Source: Orobanche coerulescens
Lineage: Eukaryota; Streptophyta; Magnoliopsida; Lamiales; Orobanchaceae
NCBI GenBank assembly: GCA_033398695.1
Contig: CM065801.1
Coordinates: forward strand, 103,161,170 to 103,225,169
Length of the DNA: 64,000 nucleotides
Direction of reading: 5' to 3'
A program made the translations under genes and the position numbers. Every line of letters starts with the position of its first letter. Within the stretch, counting starts at the first letter, position 1. Shown in pieces: positions 21,227 to 33,098 of this stretch. A model generated the notes under the pieces. It did not search any database, was not told the origin of the DNA, and saw only the letters and a program-made list of their open reading frames with translations.

Positions 21227-22730
21227 CAGAGTTCTAATTCAGGGTCCCATACTGTATCTAGAGTTTCTGTAGATATAGCTTTAGCTTGTATAGCATCGGC
21301 TTCATCTACGTCGATTCTTACAACTGCGAGGTTGATTTCTAGGTCAACAACAGTTTCTATGGGAGTTGGTGGATCTAAGATGGAGAGTTGTTGGATGTTC
21401 TGAGTAACATCTTCTATTCCTGTAGGGTCATGGTGAGGTTCGTCGAACACTACATGAACTGATTCCTCGATCGTCAGCTTCCTTTTATTAAAAATCCTGT
21501 AAGCTTTGCTGACGGGGGAGTATCCTACAAATATTCCTTCATCCGACTTCTCATCAAAGGTTCTAAGTTGATCCTTCCCATTATTCAACACATAGCACCT
21601 GCATCAAAAAATGTGAAAATATGAAACTAACGGAGTTTTGTTGTTCCATACCTCGTATGCTGTTTTGTTGTGGTGCTTGTTGATGATATAACGGTTTTGA
21701 GTGTAGCATGCTGTATTGGTTGCTTCACCCCAGAAACGCTGTGGCAACTTGCTTGCGGCAATCATTGTCCTTGTAGCTTCTTTCAGCGTCCTGTTCTTCC
21801 GCTCGGCAACATCATTTTGTTGAGGTGTACGGGCAGCTGAGTATTCGTGCTGTATCCCATTCTCCAAACTGTACTGCTCTATAAAGCGATTAGTAAATTC
21901 TGTACCTTTGTCAGAACGAATGGACACGATACTCAATGCCTTTTCATTTTGAAGCTTTCTCAGGAGCTCGGGCAGCTTTGATGTTGTTTCCTTCTTCTTG
22001 CTTAGGAAAATCGTCCAAGCATACCTGGAGTAATCATCAACAACAACAAGGCAGTATTTCTTACCTCCCAAACTTACCGGGTATACAGGACCGTAGAGAT
22101 CCATGTGTAGCATTTCCAACACTCTTTGGGTTGAAAGGTAGGATTTGCTCTTCAGGGTTGACTTGATTTGCTTGCCTTTCTGACATGGGCCGTAGACGCT
22201 GTCCTTTTTGAATGACACATTTGGCAATCCTCTTACTATTCCCTATCTTGAGAGCTTGTTGATCGTCTTGAAGTTGACATGAGACATCCTCTTGTGCCAT
22301 AACCAGCTTAGATCTGCAGTGCCTTTGGCAACAAAGCATGGAATTGAGGAGCTCATAGGCTTCCAGTCAGCAATATACATGTTACCTGATCTGCTTCCTG
22401 TAAGCACAATTTCTTTAGTCTGGATGTTCTTGACTCTACAACGATCTATATAGAATTTCACCGAGAACTGTTTGTCACAGAACTGGCTGATACTAAGTAG
22501 ATTGAACTGTAAGCCTTCAACATAAGCTACATCGGTGAATTTGAATCTTCCGACAAGAAGGTTTCCTTTCCCTCTTGTTCTTCCTTTATATTTATCACCG
22601 AAGTGCACTTTTGGACCACGACCTTCTACGAAATCTGATAGCTTGCTTCTATCTCCGGTCATGTGCCGAGAGCATCCGCTATCGAAGTACCAGATGTCCT
22701 CCTCTAGGATGTCCTGTATGCAAAGAGATT
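21223..22730 (-). pseudogene. Copia D integrase and GAG-pre-integrase
   Basis: The frame is open over 22243-22662 (TGDRSKLSDF to LWHKRMSHVNFKTINKLS, including the start of the zinc finger) and 21604-22227, with few stops between. The catalytic residues are HMDLYGP, RSDKGTEF and AERKNRTLKE, so the D-D-E triad is complete. The C-terminal part (21223-21591) has VGYSPVSKAYRIFNKRKL. This is the only copia integrase in the window besides copia F with all three acidic residues. Confidence 0.85.
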
Positions 22731-23316
22731 AAGTAGATTTAGGTCCCCTTTGATTGTTGCGTCCATGAATATTAGTGCCTTTAGGTACCCAAATTTTCCT
22801 GACAGCAATTGGTTTACTGTAGGTCACATTTGGTACAGTGTTGTGGTATCTACGTGGGGCATATACGTAGTCGCTATAACCATGATAATTGTTATGCATG
22901 TAAAATTCAGGGTTATTATTATTAGTCCAGTACGAGTGCCGTCTTGGAGGTGGAGCCATTTTCTTTGGCCTAACAGCTTGCCTTCTGGGTCTCCAGTTGG
23001 ATTCCCAATGCTGTGGTTGATACTGTGCGGACACTTGCTGTCTCGATGGATAATGCGGCTCCTGTATCCAATACCTAGGCGTGCTGTACTGATAGTACTG
23101 CCGTGCGGGCCTTTGATATTTGGATACAACCTTCCTTCTGAACGGCTGTTTGCGCTGTTGATATGCTCGGGGAGCATGCTGTTGTGTGTGCCTTTCAGGT
23201 CTGAATGGCTAGTGATTCCGCTGTCTGGAGTATGATTGAAGTGGCGGAATCGCAGCCTTCGCTTTTCACTATGCAACAGGTTCCTTCACAGGACTAGGGG
23301 TATCTTTCGACACAGA
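22731..23316 (-). pseudogene. Copia D gag C-terminus
   Basis: A frame rich in Gln, Tyr, Arg and Pro (for example QQVSAQYQPQHWESN, then YWTNNNNPEFYM) ends at KIWVPKGTNI, the conserved gag end. It reads through a few stops to VSKDTPSPVKEPVA at about 23300. It is cut where the palindrome-bearing LTR fragment starts, so the N-terminal half is missing. Confidence 0.7.
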
Positions 23317-23873
23317 TGCAATACGAGTGTGCCGCGGCCCGGACAGGTGTGCCGCGGCAGTGACTCGGCAGTGTGCCGCGGCACAAAGTACAGAATGATT
23401 GGCCAAAAATTGGAAAATGTGTGTGCCGCGGCGCACACTCCTTGTGCCGCGGCCCACTCCCCCTTGGGTCCTAAAATGATGAAAAATGACCCAGGAAGGG
23501 ACACAAATGAATAGGAATCGATATTAGGGAACCAATAACACGAAATGGAAGTACGAAAACCCCAAAACGGTGGTTCCTAGCCATGATTACAAGGGTTCGT
23601 CCAACAAGAACACGATTTGAGCAATGAGGAGATTAAAAACGACATGAACTCCAACGTCAACAACGACTAATGAATCAATTTCCACGATCAAGATAATACT
23701 CTTGTCTCGATTCCCGAGTAAGGTTGAAACAATGAACAATATCAATACACAACTCGAAGTTATTCCGAACGGTGAACACTGATGAATGATTATAACGAGT
23801 GAAAAATTACATAGTGGCAATTACCGAATGAAATTACTGAATGATAATGACTGAATTACAACTGGGTATTACA
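23317..23873 (-). repeat. Gypsy E 3' LTR, U3 only
   Basis: It starts (minus strand) TGTAATACCCAGTTG and follows the 5' LTR 31502-30957 closely, including six GTGCCGCGGC words at 23326-23456. It then stops at the junction with copia D. R, U5 and the TATA box are missing, so no polyadenylation region follows the coding part. Confidence 0.85.
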
Positions 23874-23892
23874 TACACCCCCCCTTAAAAGA

Positions 23893-23908
23893 GTTTCGTC
23901 CCCGAAAC
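23893..23908. other. Hairpin palindrome next to the polypurine tract
   Basis: GTTTCGGGGACGAAAC (minus strand) is a near-perfect inverted repeat that overlaps the gag-pol stop codon and lies three bases from the purine tract TTTTAAGGGGGGG (23878-23890). The same palindrome precedes the tract in gypsy H (54513-54528) and in three pol-less copies (58025-58039, 58632-58647, 63583-63597). Confidence 0.75.
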
Positions 23909-26900
23909 TAAGGGTCAAACAATTCGGGATAACTCTCCTGCATACTATCCTCAGTTTCCCAAGTAGCCTCTTCGACTCCGTGTCTAGACCACTGGATTTT
24001 AACCAAAGGAATCGTCTTATTCCTCAACTGTTTGATTCGCCGCTCTAAAACTCGTATAGGACGCTCCTCATACGAATGATCATCCGCGATCTTGATTTCA
24101 TCAAACTGAAGTATGTGACTCGGGTCGGCAACATACTTCCGTTGCTGAGATACGTGAAACACATTATGAATTCGGCTCAACGCCGGAGGTAAAGCCAATC
24201 AATAAGCTAACTCGCCTACTCGATCCAAAATCTCAAACGGTCCAATGAATCTCGGACTCAACTTTCCCCTCTTCCCAAAACGGAAGATACCACGACTCGG
24301 GGATACCTTGACCAAAACATGGTAACCCATCTCGAACTCTAATGGTCAACGACGATTATCTGCATATGATTTATGTCGACTCTGAGCGGTCCACAAATGA
24401 CTCCTGATCAAAGCTACCTTCTCACGGGCGGCTATAAGCATATCGGGCTCGGTTCCGATTGATTCTGATAAGTCATCCCAACACAAAGGAGATCGACAAC
24501 GACGACCGTACAAGGCCTCGTAAGGCGCCATCTTGATCGAAGCATGCCAAATATTATTATACGTGAACTCGATCAATGGTAGTTGGGCTTCCCAATCGTA
24601 TTTCCACTCGAGGATGCATGCCCTCAACATGTCCTCTAATGTCTGAATGGTTCTCTCTGATTGTCCGTCGGACTGAGGATGAAAGGCGGTACTGAGATTA
24701 AGCTGAGTTCCCATAGCACGATGAACTGATTTCCAAAAATGAGACACGAACCGTCCGTCACGATCGGAAACGATACTTTTAGGAGTACCGTGCAGTCTCA
24801 CTATCTCTTTGATGAACAATTGAGCAAGTCTCTCGGGACCCCACGTATCCTTGATCTCAAGGAAATGAGCTGATTTAGTTAAGCGGTCCACGACCACCCA
24901 GATCGTATTCATGCCACGACGACTCGTCGGCAAACTCGTGATGAAATCCATAGAAATGTCTTCCCACTTCCATTCTGGAATAGGAAGAGGTTTCAGCATA
25001 CCCGCCGGTCGCTGATGTTCAATCTTGACTTGTTGACAGGTTAAGCATCTCGAAACAAATTCTGCGACTTCTCTCTTCATATTACTCCACCAGTAATTTT
25101 GTTTCAAGTCCTTGTACATCTTGCTAGACCCCGGATGAAAAGAATAAGGGGTAGCATGAGCTTCTCTCAAAATCGAGTTTTTCAACTCGTCATTCGCCGG
25201 TACGCACAACGGATTCTTAAATCTCAAAAGTCCATCCTCGTGGACCACGAATCCAGGGGCTTTCCCCTGATCTACATCCTCACGGATGCGCAACAATGAT
25301 GGGTCCGAACCCTGATTCTCTCTGATTGCCTCCTCAAGTGGTGATGAAATCTCTAACATGCAAAGTTGCCCTTGGACTCGCTGTAACCAGACCTCGATCT
25401 CGGTTCTCAGAAATTCCTGCTGAAGTTCCTTCTGAACTGTTAAACGAGCAAGCATCTGCTCCTGAACGGACTTACGACTCAAGGCGTCGGCGACAATGTT
25501 CGCCTTCCCCGGGTGGTAAAGGATCTCGATATCATAATCTTTGATTAATTCCAACCACCGTCTCTGTCGCATATTTAACTCCTGAGTAAATATATACTTC
25601 AAACTCTTGTGATCGGTGAAAATCTGACAAGTGACGCCATAAAGGTAATGACGCCAGATTTTCAAAGCGAACACCACGACTGCTAGCTCCAGGTCGTGGG
25701 TCGGATAAATAACCTCGTAAGGTCTCAATTGCCGTGAAGCATAGGCAATAACCTTCCCATTCTGCATGAGCACACATCCGAGACCCTGTCCGGACGCAGC
25801 ACTATAAACCACAAATCCTTCCATCCCTTGCGGAAAGGAAAGTACAGGTGCTGAGATTAACCGGCTCTTGAGTTCCTCAAAACTCCGCTGACACGCATCG
25901 GACCACATGTATTTCTTATCCTTTCGCAAAAGGTTCGTCAATGGTTGAGCGATTTTAGAAAATCCTTCCAAAAACCGCCGATAATAACCGGCTAATCCGA
26001 GAAAGCTTGGGATTTCCTTAACATTCTTCGGAGGTAACCAATCCTGGATAGCCTCCGTCTTCTGAGGATCAACACGCACTCCATTTGATGAAATTACATG
26101 CCCGAGAAAAGTCACTTCGGACATCCAGAACTCGCATTTGGAAAACTTTCCATAAAGTTGCTCTCGTCTTAATACGTCGATAACCTGATGAAGATGAACC
26201 TCGTGATCCTCACAGTTACGAGAATAAATCAAAATGTCATCGATGAAAACAACAACAAACTGATCCAAAAAGTCGATGAAAACCCGATTCATTAATTCCA
26301 TGAATACCGCAGGTGCATTAGTCAATCCAAACGGCATAACCACAAACTCATAGTGACCATAGCGTGTTCGAAACGCCGTCCTCGCGATATCCGACTCTTG
26401 AATCCACAACTGATGATATCCAGATCTTAAGTCGATCTTGGAAAATACTGAAGCTCCCTGAAGTTGATCTAAGAGATCATCAATACGGGTTAAGGGATAC
26501 TTATTCTTGATTGTCACCCTGTTCAACTCCCGATAATCAATGCACAAGCGAAAAGAACCATCCTTCTTCTTGACAAACAACACCGGTGCTCCCCACGGGG
26601 ACGCACTCGGTCGGATATAACCTTTCTCGAACAATTCCTCAAGTTGATTCTTCAACTCCTGCATTTCGGTCGGGGCCATCCGGTACGGTGCCTTCGATAT
26701 CGGGGACGTACCGAGCTCCAACTCAATTGTGAATTCCACATCTCTCTGTGGAGGCAAGCCAGGTAACTCGTCTGGAAAAACATCGGCATATTCCCTCACT
26801 ACCGGAATATCCATCAACATTACTGATGATTTCTCGGTTTTGGTCATATAGCACCAATAACAAACACACCCCTGATTGAGTAATCTCACTGCTTTCATCA

Positions 26901-28632
26901 AATTAAGGACCTTACCAGAACAGTCGGGATTACCTCCCTGAAACACACATTCGACCCCATCGTCTGAAATGATAGTGACCATACACTTACGGACACTAAT
27001 GATGGCATCATGACGATCCATCCAATCAATACCCAAGATAACATCGCCTCTCGGCAAATCTACTACGATTAGGTCCGCTGGCCATACACGACCATGAAGC
27101 TGAATCGGACAATTATGAATCTCACGATTTCGGATATTTCGTCTACCATCAGGTAGACCAATGACATAAGGCTCACAACTAGTAGCACTACCCCGACGTA
27201 GTCTACTCAAACATGACTCGGAAATGAATAAATGCGATGCACCAGTATTAAAAAGTGTACACACAGGTTGATATAGAATATCGAGTGTACCTGAGATCAT
27301 TCGGGCCTCTGGATCATCGGTCTTCTTCATCTCATAAATCCGGGGCTTGCTAGTCCCGGCACCGGACGCTCCCGTCTGATGGCTAAAGGCTCCACCTTTG
27401 TTCACTCCTGTCGTATTAAACGACGCTGACTGAGTAGCTTGATTCTGAACGGCTGACTGCTTCGGGGCCTGAGATGATGCCGGAGTAGGTTTGGAGTCCC
27501 TACGGCAAAAACGGGCCTTATGCCCAGCTATCCCACAGTTATGACACGTGATAGTCTGTCTCGGACACTTGGTGCTGAGATGACCAAGATCCCCACAGTT
27601 AAAACAGGTGATGGTTGAACTGGCCGCTCGTGATTGAGATTCCGCGGGCTTAGACGTCACAGGAGGTCGCTCAGAAAAAGCAGAGCCCGCACGAGGTTTC
27701 TTGAAAGTGGCCTTACTGCCGTCAGACTGATTACGGTTCTTGGACTTCTTGCCAGCAGATGAAGGTTGCTGCTTAGCAATCTCCTTAGCTGTAAGCTCAT
27801 AGGTGAGAGCTTTCTCAATGAATTCGGCCAACGTGGTGCAATTATGATTAAGCAACTGTAGTCTCATACGGGGTTTCAGCCTCTTGCTGAAGTACTTAAT
27901 CTTATCCGCCTCTGAATGAATGATAGATGAGGCGAACGAAAGAAGTTCCTGAAATTTCTCGGCAATGGCGAGAACATCCTCGTCAGCTGAGGGCTCGGGA
28001 GTGAGTAATTCCGACAATTTGGCCTCTCTGAGTGGGTCCGGATAATACCTCTATATTAGGAGAGTCTGGAATTGATCCCAAGTACATGATCCGTCGGTGG
28101 GCTTCAATGATAACCACCAAGAATGAGCACTCTTACTCAGGTAGTAATCCGCAACTGAAACTTTGTGTCCTTCGGGACACTCTACCATAGCGAATAACTT
28201 CTCGAAATGTTCGAGCCAATGAACAATATCCGCCGGCTCAGATTAGCCTTCAAAAGTAGGTGGCCTTTGGCGAGAGATGTCGCCGATGATACTGCTCACA
28301 TTCCTCTCTTGCCTCTGAGGTGGCGGCGGAGGAGCCTGTTGATTTTGATTAGCTGAGTTATGCATCGCCTCCATCAGTTGTGCCATCTGAGTCATTTGGG
28401 CCATCATGCCCTGCATAAAAGTGAGTGGGTCAACCCGGACACCTTCTGACTGAGCCGTGTCCCGGGTACGACTCCCCGATAGCGAATGATCACGTCCAGG
28501 TGAATGAGTGGCAGCGTCGCTGCTCGATAAATTAGCATTATTCCTCGCGTTCGCACGTGTATTCACATGAGCTCTTGGGATTCGGCCCGCACCACGGCCT
28601 CGTCCTCCTTGTCCTCTTCTTGCTCTCTCCAT
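23908..28632 (-). pseudogene. Gypsy E gag-pol polyprotein, one frame with four stops
   Basis: ATG 28630-28632 to TAG 23908-23910 is one continuous frame of about 1574 codons. It is broken only by TAA 28243-28245, TAG 28051-28053, TGA 24346-24348 and TGA 24199-24201. Domains in order are the gag core, two CCHC knuckles ([28 protein letters not shown]), protease, RT with FIDD, RNase H, integrase with HHCC finger and D-D35-E triad, then the chromodomain (23930-24110). The protease motif reads LFNTGAS (Asn codon 27247-27249) where the family has Asp. RNase H reads VYSAAS (Ala codon 25798-25800) where the family has Asp. RT and integrase active sites are intact. Both TGA stops sit where the family has Arg. 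Confidence 0.93.
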
Positions 28633-29112
28633 ACTGAAGTAGGAAAGTCACATGATGATTATATTTTCCGTATGAATATCACGTTATGATTATGACATGA
28701 GATGATGAAAATGAGCATACACTCTAACGCAGTGATTACATGAATGATCAACTGAGGTGACATGATTATCTGATGAAATTATTGAAATGATTATCTTGAA
28801 CAAGTTAACAAGATTAATGATATGATCTTCCTGATCAACAACTGAGTAATGAAATGAATTGAGTGATTAACAAGCTAACATGATCGTCCTGGTTAAAATG
28901 AAAATGATGATTGAGGATTGTTAACTGATGAATTATGAATGAATGATTCTTATTGCCAGAAATTATACCATGGCGTTAGAAATCTTAATGTTCTTTTGGT
29001 CTGATTGGCTCGGCATCTGCACAGGTCACACGTGACGCGAAAGTCCAATGATACTAGTCCGATGACGATGATTTCAAATGAGACATGACTCGGAAGGTAG
29101 TATTCAAAACCA
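28633..29112 (-). other. Gypsy E untranslated leader
   Basis: This AT-rich stretch between primer site and gag start has many short ATGA/TGATTA words and no frame of interest. The same leader, degraded, is at 50022-50558 in gypsy H. Confidence 0.7.
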
Positions 29113-29126
29113 CTCTCCGATACCAA
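29113..29126 (-). other. Primer binding site of gypsy E
   Basis: The minus strand reads TTGGTATCGGAGAG three bases from the LTR end. It is a variant of the tRNA-Met type site and is identical to that of gypsy H. Confidence 0.8.
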
Positions 29127-29129
29127 CTC

Positions 29130-31502
29130 TGTAACACCCCAAACTAGGCGGATATTACAGTGCCGTGAATCCCCGAGTAGGACCCACCAGGCGAATGAAA
29201 ATGATGAATTAAATAATATAATTGTAGTACCGAACCACATTATATTACCAAATACTCCGATGAGGAGTTTAAGTATAACACACCAGGACAATACCGAATA
29301 CTAGTATATTTCAGATGAAGATAAAATACACCACCCTGAATAAATAAACATCTCAAACGGAAATGTGCAGCGGAAAATACAAATGACGGAAATGACTAAA
29401 ATGACTGAAATTAACGGAATAACTGGGCCCCCTACTAGTATCACTCGACTCTCGCCGTCAAAGATGCTCTTCCGTGCCTTTGCCTTGCCGTGACTAAACA
29501 AAATCCCCAACGGGTCGATACACGTAACAACAATCCTCAAGGGTTGAAAATACACAATCATGATTTAACTGAAGTTATGAAATATCCTTAGTTATGAATT
29601 ACGCTGAAGAGGAGTATCATAGTATGCCCGTAGTGTTCTGTGCAAGTGTACAAGATGGATGACCGGACACACCCGTCCTTGTACCTAATTAGTCTCACGG
29701 AGTTAATCTTTACCGTGTACAGACCCAATGTATCACTCCCAATACATGGCCATCACGTGCCCGACTAAAAATTCCACACATCCGCACTTTTGACCACGCA
29801 ATATGAACCCAGAAGGTCATATGAACGAGAATGACCACAATGAATATCAATGAATAATAATAATCTGACAAAGTCAAGAATGACTCACCGAGATGAAAGT
29901 AATAATGAAGTGATTGATAGTTTTAATGAAATGATTGGAACCGCCGTTCCTCGTTAATGAAGTGATTCTTCGCCAATTACAAGTCTCAATATGATTAATA
30001 CAATGATGAATGAGTTATGATTATGAATGATTAACAACAAAAGGAATGAATATCCTTTTACCGAGTAAGAATTAACTTACACAACACCGGTGACAATTAT
30101 CCTTCCACGAACAACGTCCTAAATGAGATATCGGTCGCTCGAACAACCTTGAATAACACAATCACCAACAATTCGTTCAACATACGAATCAAACACGAAT
30201 ATAACGAACTCAAAACGTCGATACGACTAAACTATGTTCATTGGGGCATTATATCGAACACTTTGTGGCCAAACTTCGATTGTTTATAACCAAGCCACAA
30301 TAATACCAACATCAAAACCCTAAGAAGTGTTTCAAACCAACCAAAACATCTTCAATACGATCAATAATTTAATATGAATGTACAAATTCGTGATTTCAAC
30401 AACGATTAATCGAAACCCCCCAAATCCAACTCAATATTCAAAGTTTTCTTGAATAATCCTTCAATAATCCAATGAATAATCGAACATATCCATAATCATG
30501 CGTATATCACTTCATACAACATGATCTTAATATCCAAAACATCATCTCTCAACACAAATCGAAAATCCAAGAGGTTTGATGAAAATTACCTTTGAAGATC
30601 CAAGCACTATGATCCGAAGAAATCGCGTTAGATCGACAATTCGAGCTTCACAACCGAATGAAAATGATGAAAAATGAATACTCAAGTGATTGATGAAGAA
30701 GATTTCTCCCCTCAAGCTCCCTCTCTCGTATGAAGGTGAAAAAATGGAAGAAATGAGTTGAATACGCTCAGGAAAACGCAATTATAAGGTTGACTGCCCT
30801 GTGTGCCGCGGCTCAGCCGAAGTGTGCCGCGGCACAGGGCCAAAAATGCCTCCCAGTGGTCGGCAGTGTGCCGCAGCATGGACGAGTGTGCCGCGGCAGT
30901 GTGCCGCGGCCCTTCCGGCATGTGCCGCGGCACAAGGTACAGACGGGTTTGGCCGACAATGCAATACGAGTGTGCCGCGGCCCGGACAGGTGTGCCGCGG
31001 CAGTGACTCGGAAGTGTGCCGCGACCCTGCCAGCATGTGCCGCGGCACAAAGTACAGAATGTGTGTGCCGCGGTGCACACTCCTTGTGCCGCGGCCTACA
31101 CCCCCTTGGGTCCTAAAATGATGAAAAATGACCCGGGAAGGGAATAAAAGCAATAGGAATCGATATTAGGGAACCAATAACACGAAATGGAAGTACGAAA
31201 ACCCCAAAATGGTGGTTCCAAGCCATGATTACAAGGGTTCGTCCAACAAGAACACGATTTGAGCAATAAGGAGATTAAAAATGACATGAACTCCAACGTC
31301 AACAACGACTAATGAATCAATTTCCACGATCAAGATAATACTCTTGTCTCGATTCCCGAGTAAGGTTGAAACAATGAACAATATCGATACACAACTCGAA
31401 GTTATTCCGAACGGTGAACACGGATGAATGATTATAACGAGTGAAAAATTACATAGTGACAATTACCGAATGATAATGACTGAATTACAACCGGGTATTA
31501 CA
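29130..31502 (-). repeat. Gypsy E 5' LTR (2373 bp)
   Basis: It starts at 31502 with TGTAATACCCGG and ends at 29130 with GGGGTGTTACA (minus strand). U3 holds a GTGCCGCGGC cluster (30799-31096) and a TATA-like CCTTATAATTG (30779-30788). A conserved TTCAAAG/GTAATTTT splice-donor-like site lies at 30590/30589. From the TATA box to U5 it is plainly homologous to the gypsy H LTR, yet the palindromic word is a different one. Confidence 0.9.
30799..31096. repeat. Palindrome cluster GTGCCGCGGCAC (gypsy E)
   Basis: Twelve copies or variants of (T)GTGCCGCGGCAC(A) occur, spaced about 15 to 45 bases apart. The nearest lies about 10 bases from the TATA-like box. Reading across the cluster produces spurious Ala/His/Arg-rich frames on both strands. 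Six copies survive in the clipped 3' LTR (23326-23456). Confidence 0.88.
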
Positions 31503-32006
31503 TAGCACGCTGGAAATAAAACCCTTTTCAGCAGAGTAGTTGATGAAATATAGTAAACCATCAAAGAAACTATTGACATTAAGCATACCTATTGGTTTTT
31601 GATGAACATTTAGCTGGGCTCTGGTAACCATATGAAAAAGTTCCTCAAGAGTGCCAAAACCACCGGGAAGGGTGATAAAGGCGCCAGAATTATTTATCAT
31701 GTGAGTTATGCGATCTTGCATATTTACATCTCTAAACTCATCTCCAATAGTTGCCCCGGTGATTTTGCTTTCAGCCAGAGGTTTTGAAATTATTAACAAC
31801 ACTCTTACTCCTTCCATATAGACAGAAGCAGCATCTCGTCCCATTAATCCTAGACTTCCTCCTCCGTAAACTACATGAATGAATTTTTCTCCTAAGGTAC
31901 GACCCAAGTTGTAGGCTGCTTCAGTAAAGCATACCTCTTTTCCATAACTAGCTCCACCAAAAATGCAGACTGTGCTAAATTTTTTTGTGGAAGATGATGA
32001 TTCCAT
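31503..32006 (-). pseudogene. LOG-like cytokinin phosphoribohydrolase, 3'-truncated
   Basis: The ORF starts at ATG 32006 and 168 host-type codons remain before the gypsy E LTR supplies five more and a stop. The family motif PGGFGTLEE is at residues 114-122. The YGGGSLGLMG nucleotide-binding loop is at 47-56, and R99 sits at the conserved Arg position of DMHQRK (here NMQDRI, so the Lys is Ile). LOG enzymes release free cytokinin bases from riboside monophosphates in the cytosol and are usually about 210-225 residues long. About 50 C-terminal residues are lost. There is no intron, whereas plant LOG genes normally have several, which suggests a processed copy. It lies downstream of the element I primer site, on the same strand. 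Confidence 0.85.
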
Positions 32007-32083
32007 TTTTGAAAAGAAATTAATTTTGAGAGAAAAGGAGAAAAATACAAGTTTTAGGGATGAATAAAAGAAACAAGAACGAT

Positions 32084-32095
32084 GTTTATTTATAG
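32084..32095 (-). promoter_or_regulatory. TATA-like box upstream of the LOG ORF
   Basis: The minus strand reads CTATAAATAAAC, 78-90 bases before the ATG at 32006, with a purine-rich leader between. The spacing suits a plant promoter. A processed copy would not be expected to bring its own, so it may come from host or element DNA. The stretch 32110-32400 shows nothing else. Confidence 0.5.
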
Positions 32096-32408
32096 AAGAA
32101 AAATGAGGTAAAATTGTTTAACAAGTTTGTGATTGCGTTGATTGCGCTTCAGCTACTCAATAGAATAATGAATGCATTTATTGCGCATCACCTTTTTTTT
32201 TATTCATAAAATCTCACCATACGACAAAAATAAAAGATACTCACATATATGTACAGTAGTTGTGATTGTGGCTCACATCTTCCTCTGATTTTACGTTCAG
32301 AAACGGCCTAAACGCCTTCTATGAGTCGGGGAGAAGCTTCCCGTCCAATTTTCTTATAAATTGGCAAACATGGTCTTTTAGCGTCAGATTCCCAAGACAT
32401 TGTTCATA

Positions 32409-32864
32409 TTATGGTTTAAATTTATTCCACAAACATCGAATTCCGTAATGTACGAGTCCACTAGGATGCGTGTCAAGTGAAATGTCGATATTATCTAAAT
32501 TCTCTTTATTCAGACCATCCTTAATGAACTGAATTTTATCTTCTCTGTTTGTAGATGGAATTCCTAAAGATCGACATTTTAAATTACAGTTCCATCTAGC
32601 ACATTTATAGCAAACGACTATTATCTTTGCTCGTCGTTTCTTGGCATATGAACTTTTTCCAAGCCCTGGTAAAAATCTAGTAGGTATTTCTGTAAATTCA
32701 CCTGCTATTCTCACTTTGGCTTCAATAATGAATCTAATGTCAAAAGGTATGCTTTTATTCATAAGCAACCTCATCCTTTCAAGTCTTGTCTTGTAAATTT
32801 TTCAAATTACTTTTTTTGCTAAGAAAGAGAAATCTCTTTTCAATACTATTCAAAGTTTCTTCCA
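32409..32864 (-). pseudogene. Unknown small protein with Cys motif, one frameshift
   Basis: An upstream ATG near 32864 opens METLNSIEKR-like sequence (MEETLNSIEKRFLFLSKK). It is joined by one frame change near 32785 to an open frame down to TAA 32409-32411. That frame includes FDIRFIIEAKVRIAGEFTEI, KIIVVCYKCARWNC, LKCRSLGIPS and NLDNIDISLDTHPSGLVHYG. The protein would be about 150 residues, basic in the middle, with a CxxCxxxxCxxxC cluster that could bind a metal. I do not recognise the family. It lies between the LOG ORF and the element I primer site on the same strand. Confidence 0.5.
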
Positions 32865-33074
32865 TGATAGAAAAAAAATAAAAAATAAATAATAATAATA
32901 TCTAAAAATATCAGTTGTTGTGGGAAACTGAAAAATCCGACTTTAATAGTCACGGAGTACCGTTATCCGCCACTTGAACGGACAAAAACAGTTGAGTACT
33001 AAGTTACAACGTCGAGAAATTGTATCCTATAACAATAGTTCACAATGTAAGATTTCAAATATAACACTTATACT

Positions 33075-33092
33075 TCCCCGGCAACGGCGCCA
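33075..33092 (-). other. Primer binding site, tRNA-Asp type
   Basis: The plus strand TCCCCGGCAACGGCGCCA is the 3' end of plant tRNA-Asp including CCA, so the minus strand is an 18-base perfect primer site. It lies six bases from the LTR terminus at 33099. Athila/Tat gypsy elements use this primer. The stretch 32870-33074 between this site and the unknown ORF holds no gene. Confidence 0.9.
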
Positions 33093-33098
33093 AAAACT

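Larger units (their letters stand above)
19893..23316 (-). mobile_element. Copia D, truncated at both ends
   Basis: This is a minus-strand copia element with gag C-terminus (22731-23316), GAG-pre-integrase, integrase, RT and RNase H in order. No LTR, primer site or purine tract is attached. Left of 19893 is inverted gag sequence and right of 23316 is a clipped gypsy LTR. The family is SIRE-like but distinct from copia A/F. Confidence 0.85.
23317..31502 (-). mobile_element. Gypsy E, chromovirus with near-intact gag-pol frame
   Basis: The 5' LTR is 29130-31502, primer site 29113-29126, gag-pol 28632-23908, purine tract 23878-23890, and the 3' LTR starts at 23873 and is clipped at 23317. The integrase has a C-terminal chromodomain, which with the LTR size and gene order points to the Tekay/Del chromoviruses. 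It interrupts a LOG-like ORF at 31502/31503. The outer 3' end is lost against copia D, so the target duplication cannot be tested. Confidence 0.92.

Noticed and set aside
30782..31153. Overlapping Ala/His/Arg-rich and Cys/Arg-rich frames on both strands
   Set aside because: They arise from the repeated GTGCCGCGGCAC word. No start context, and the content is purely periodic.
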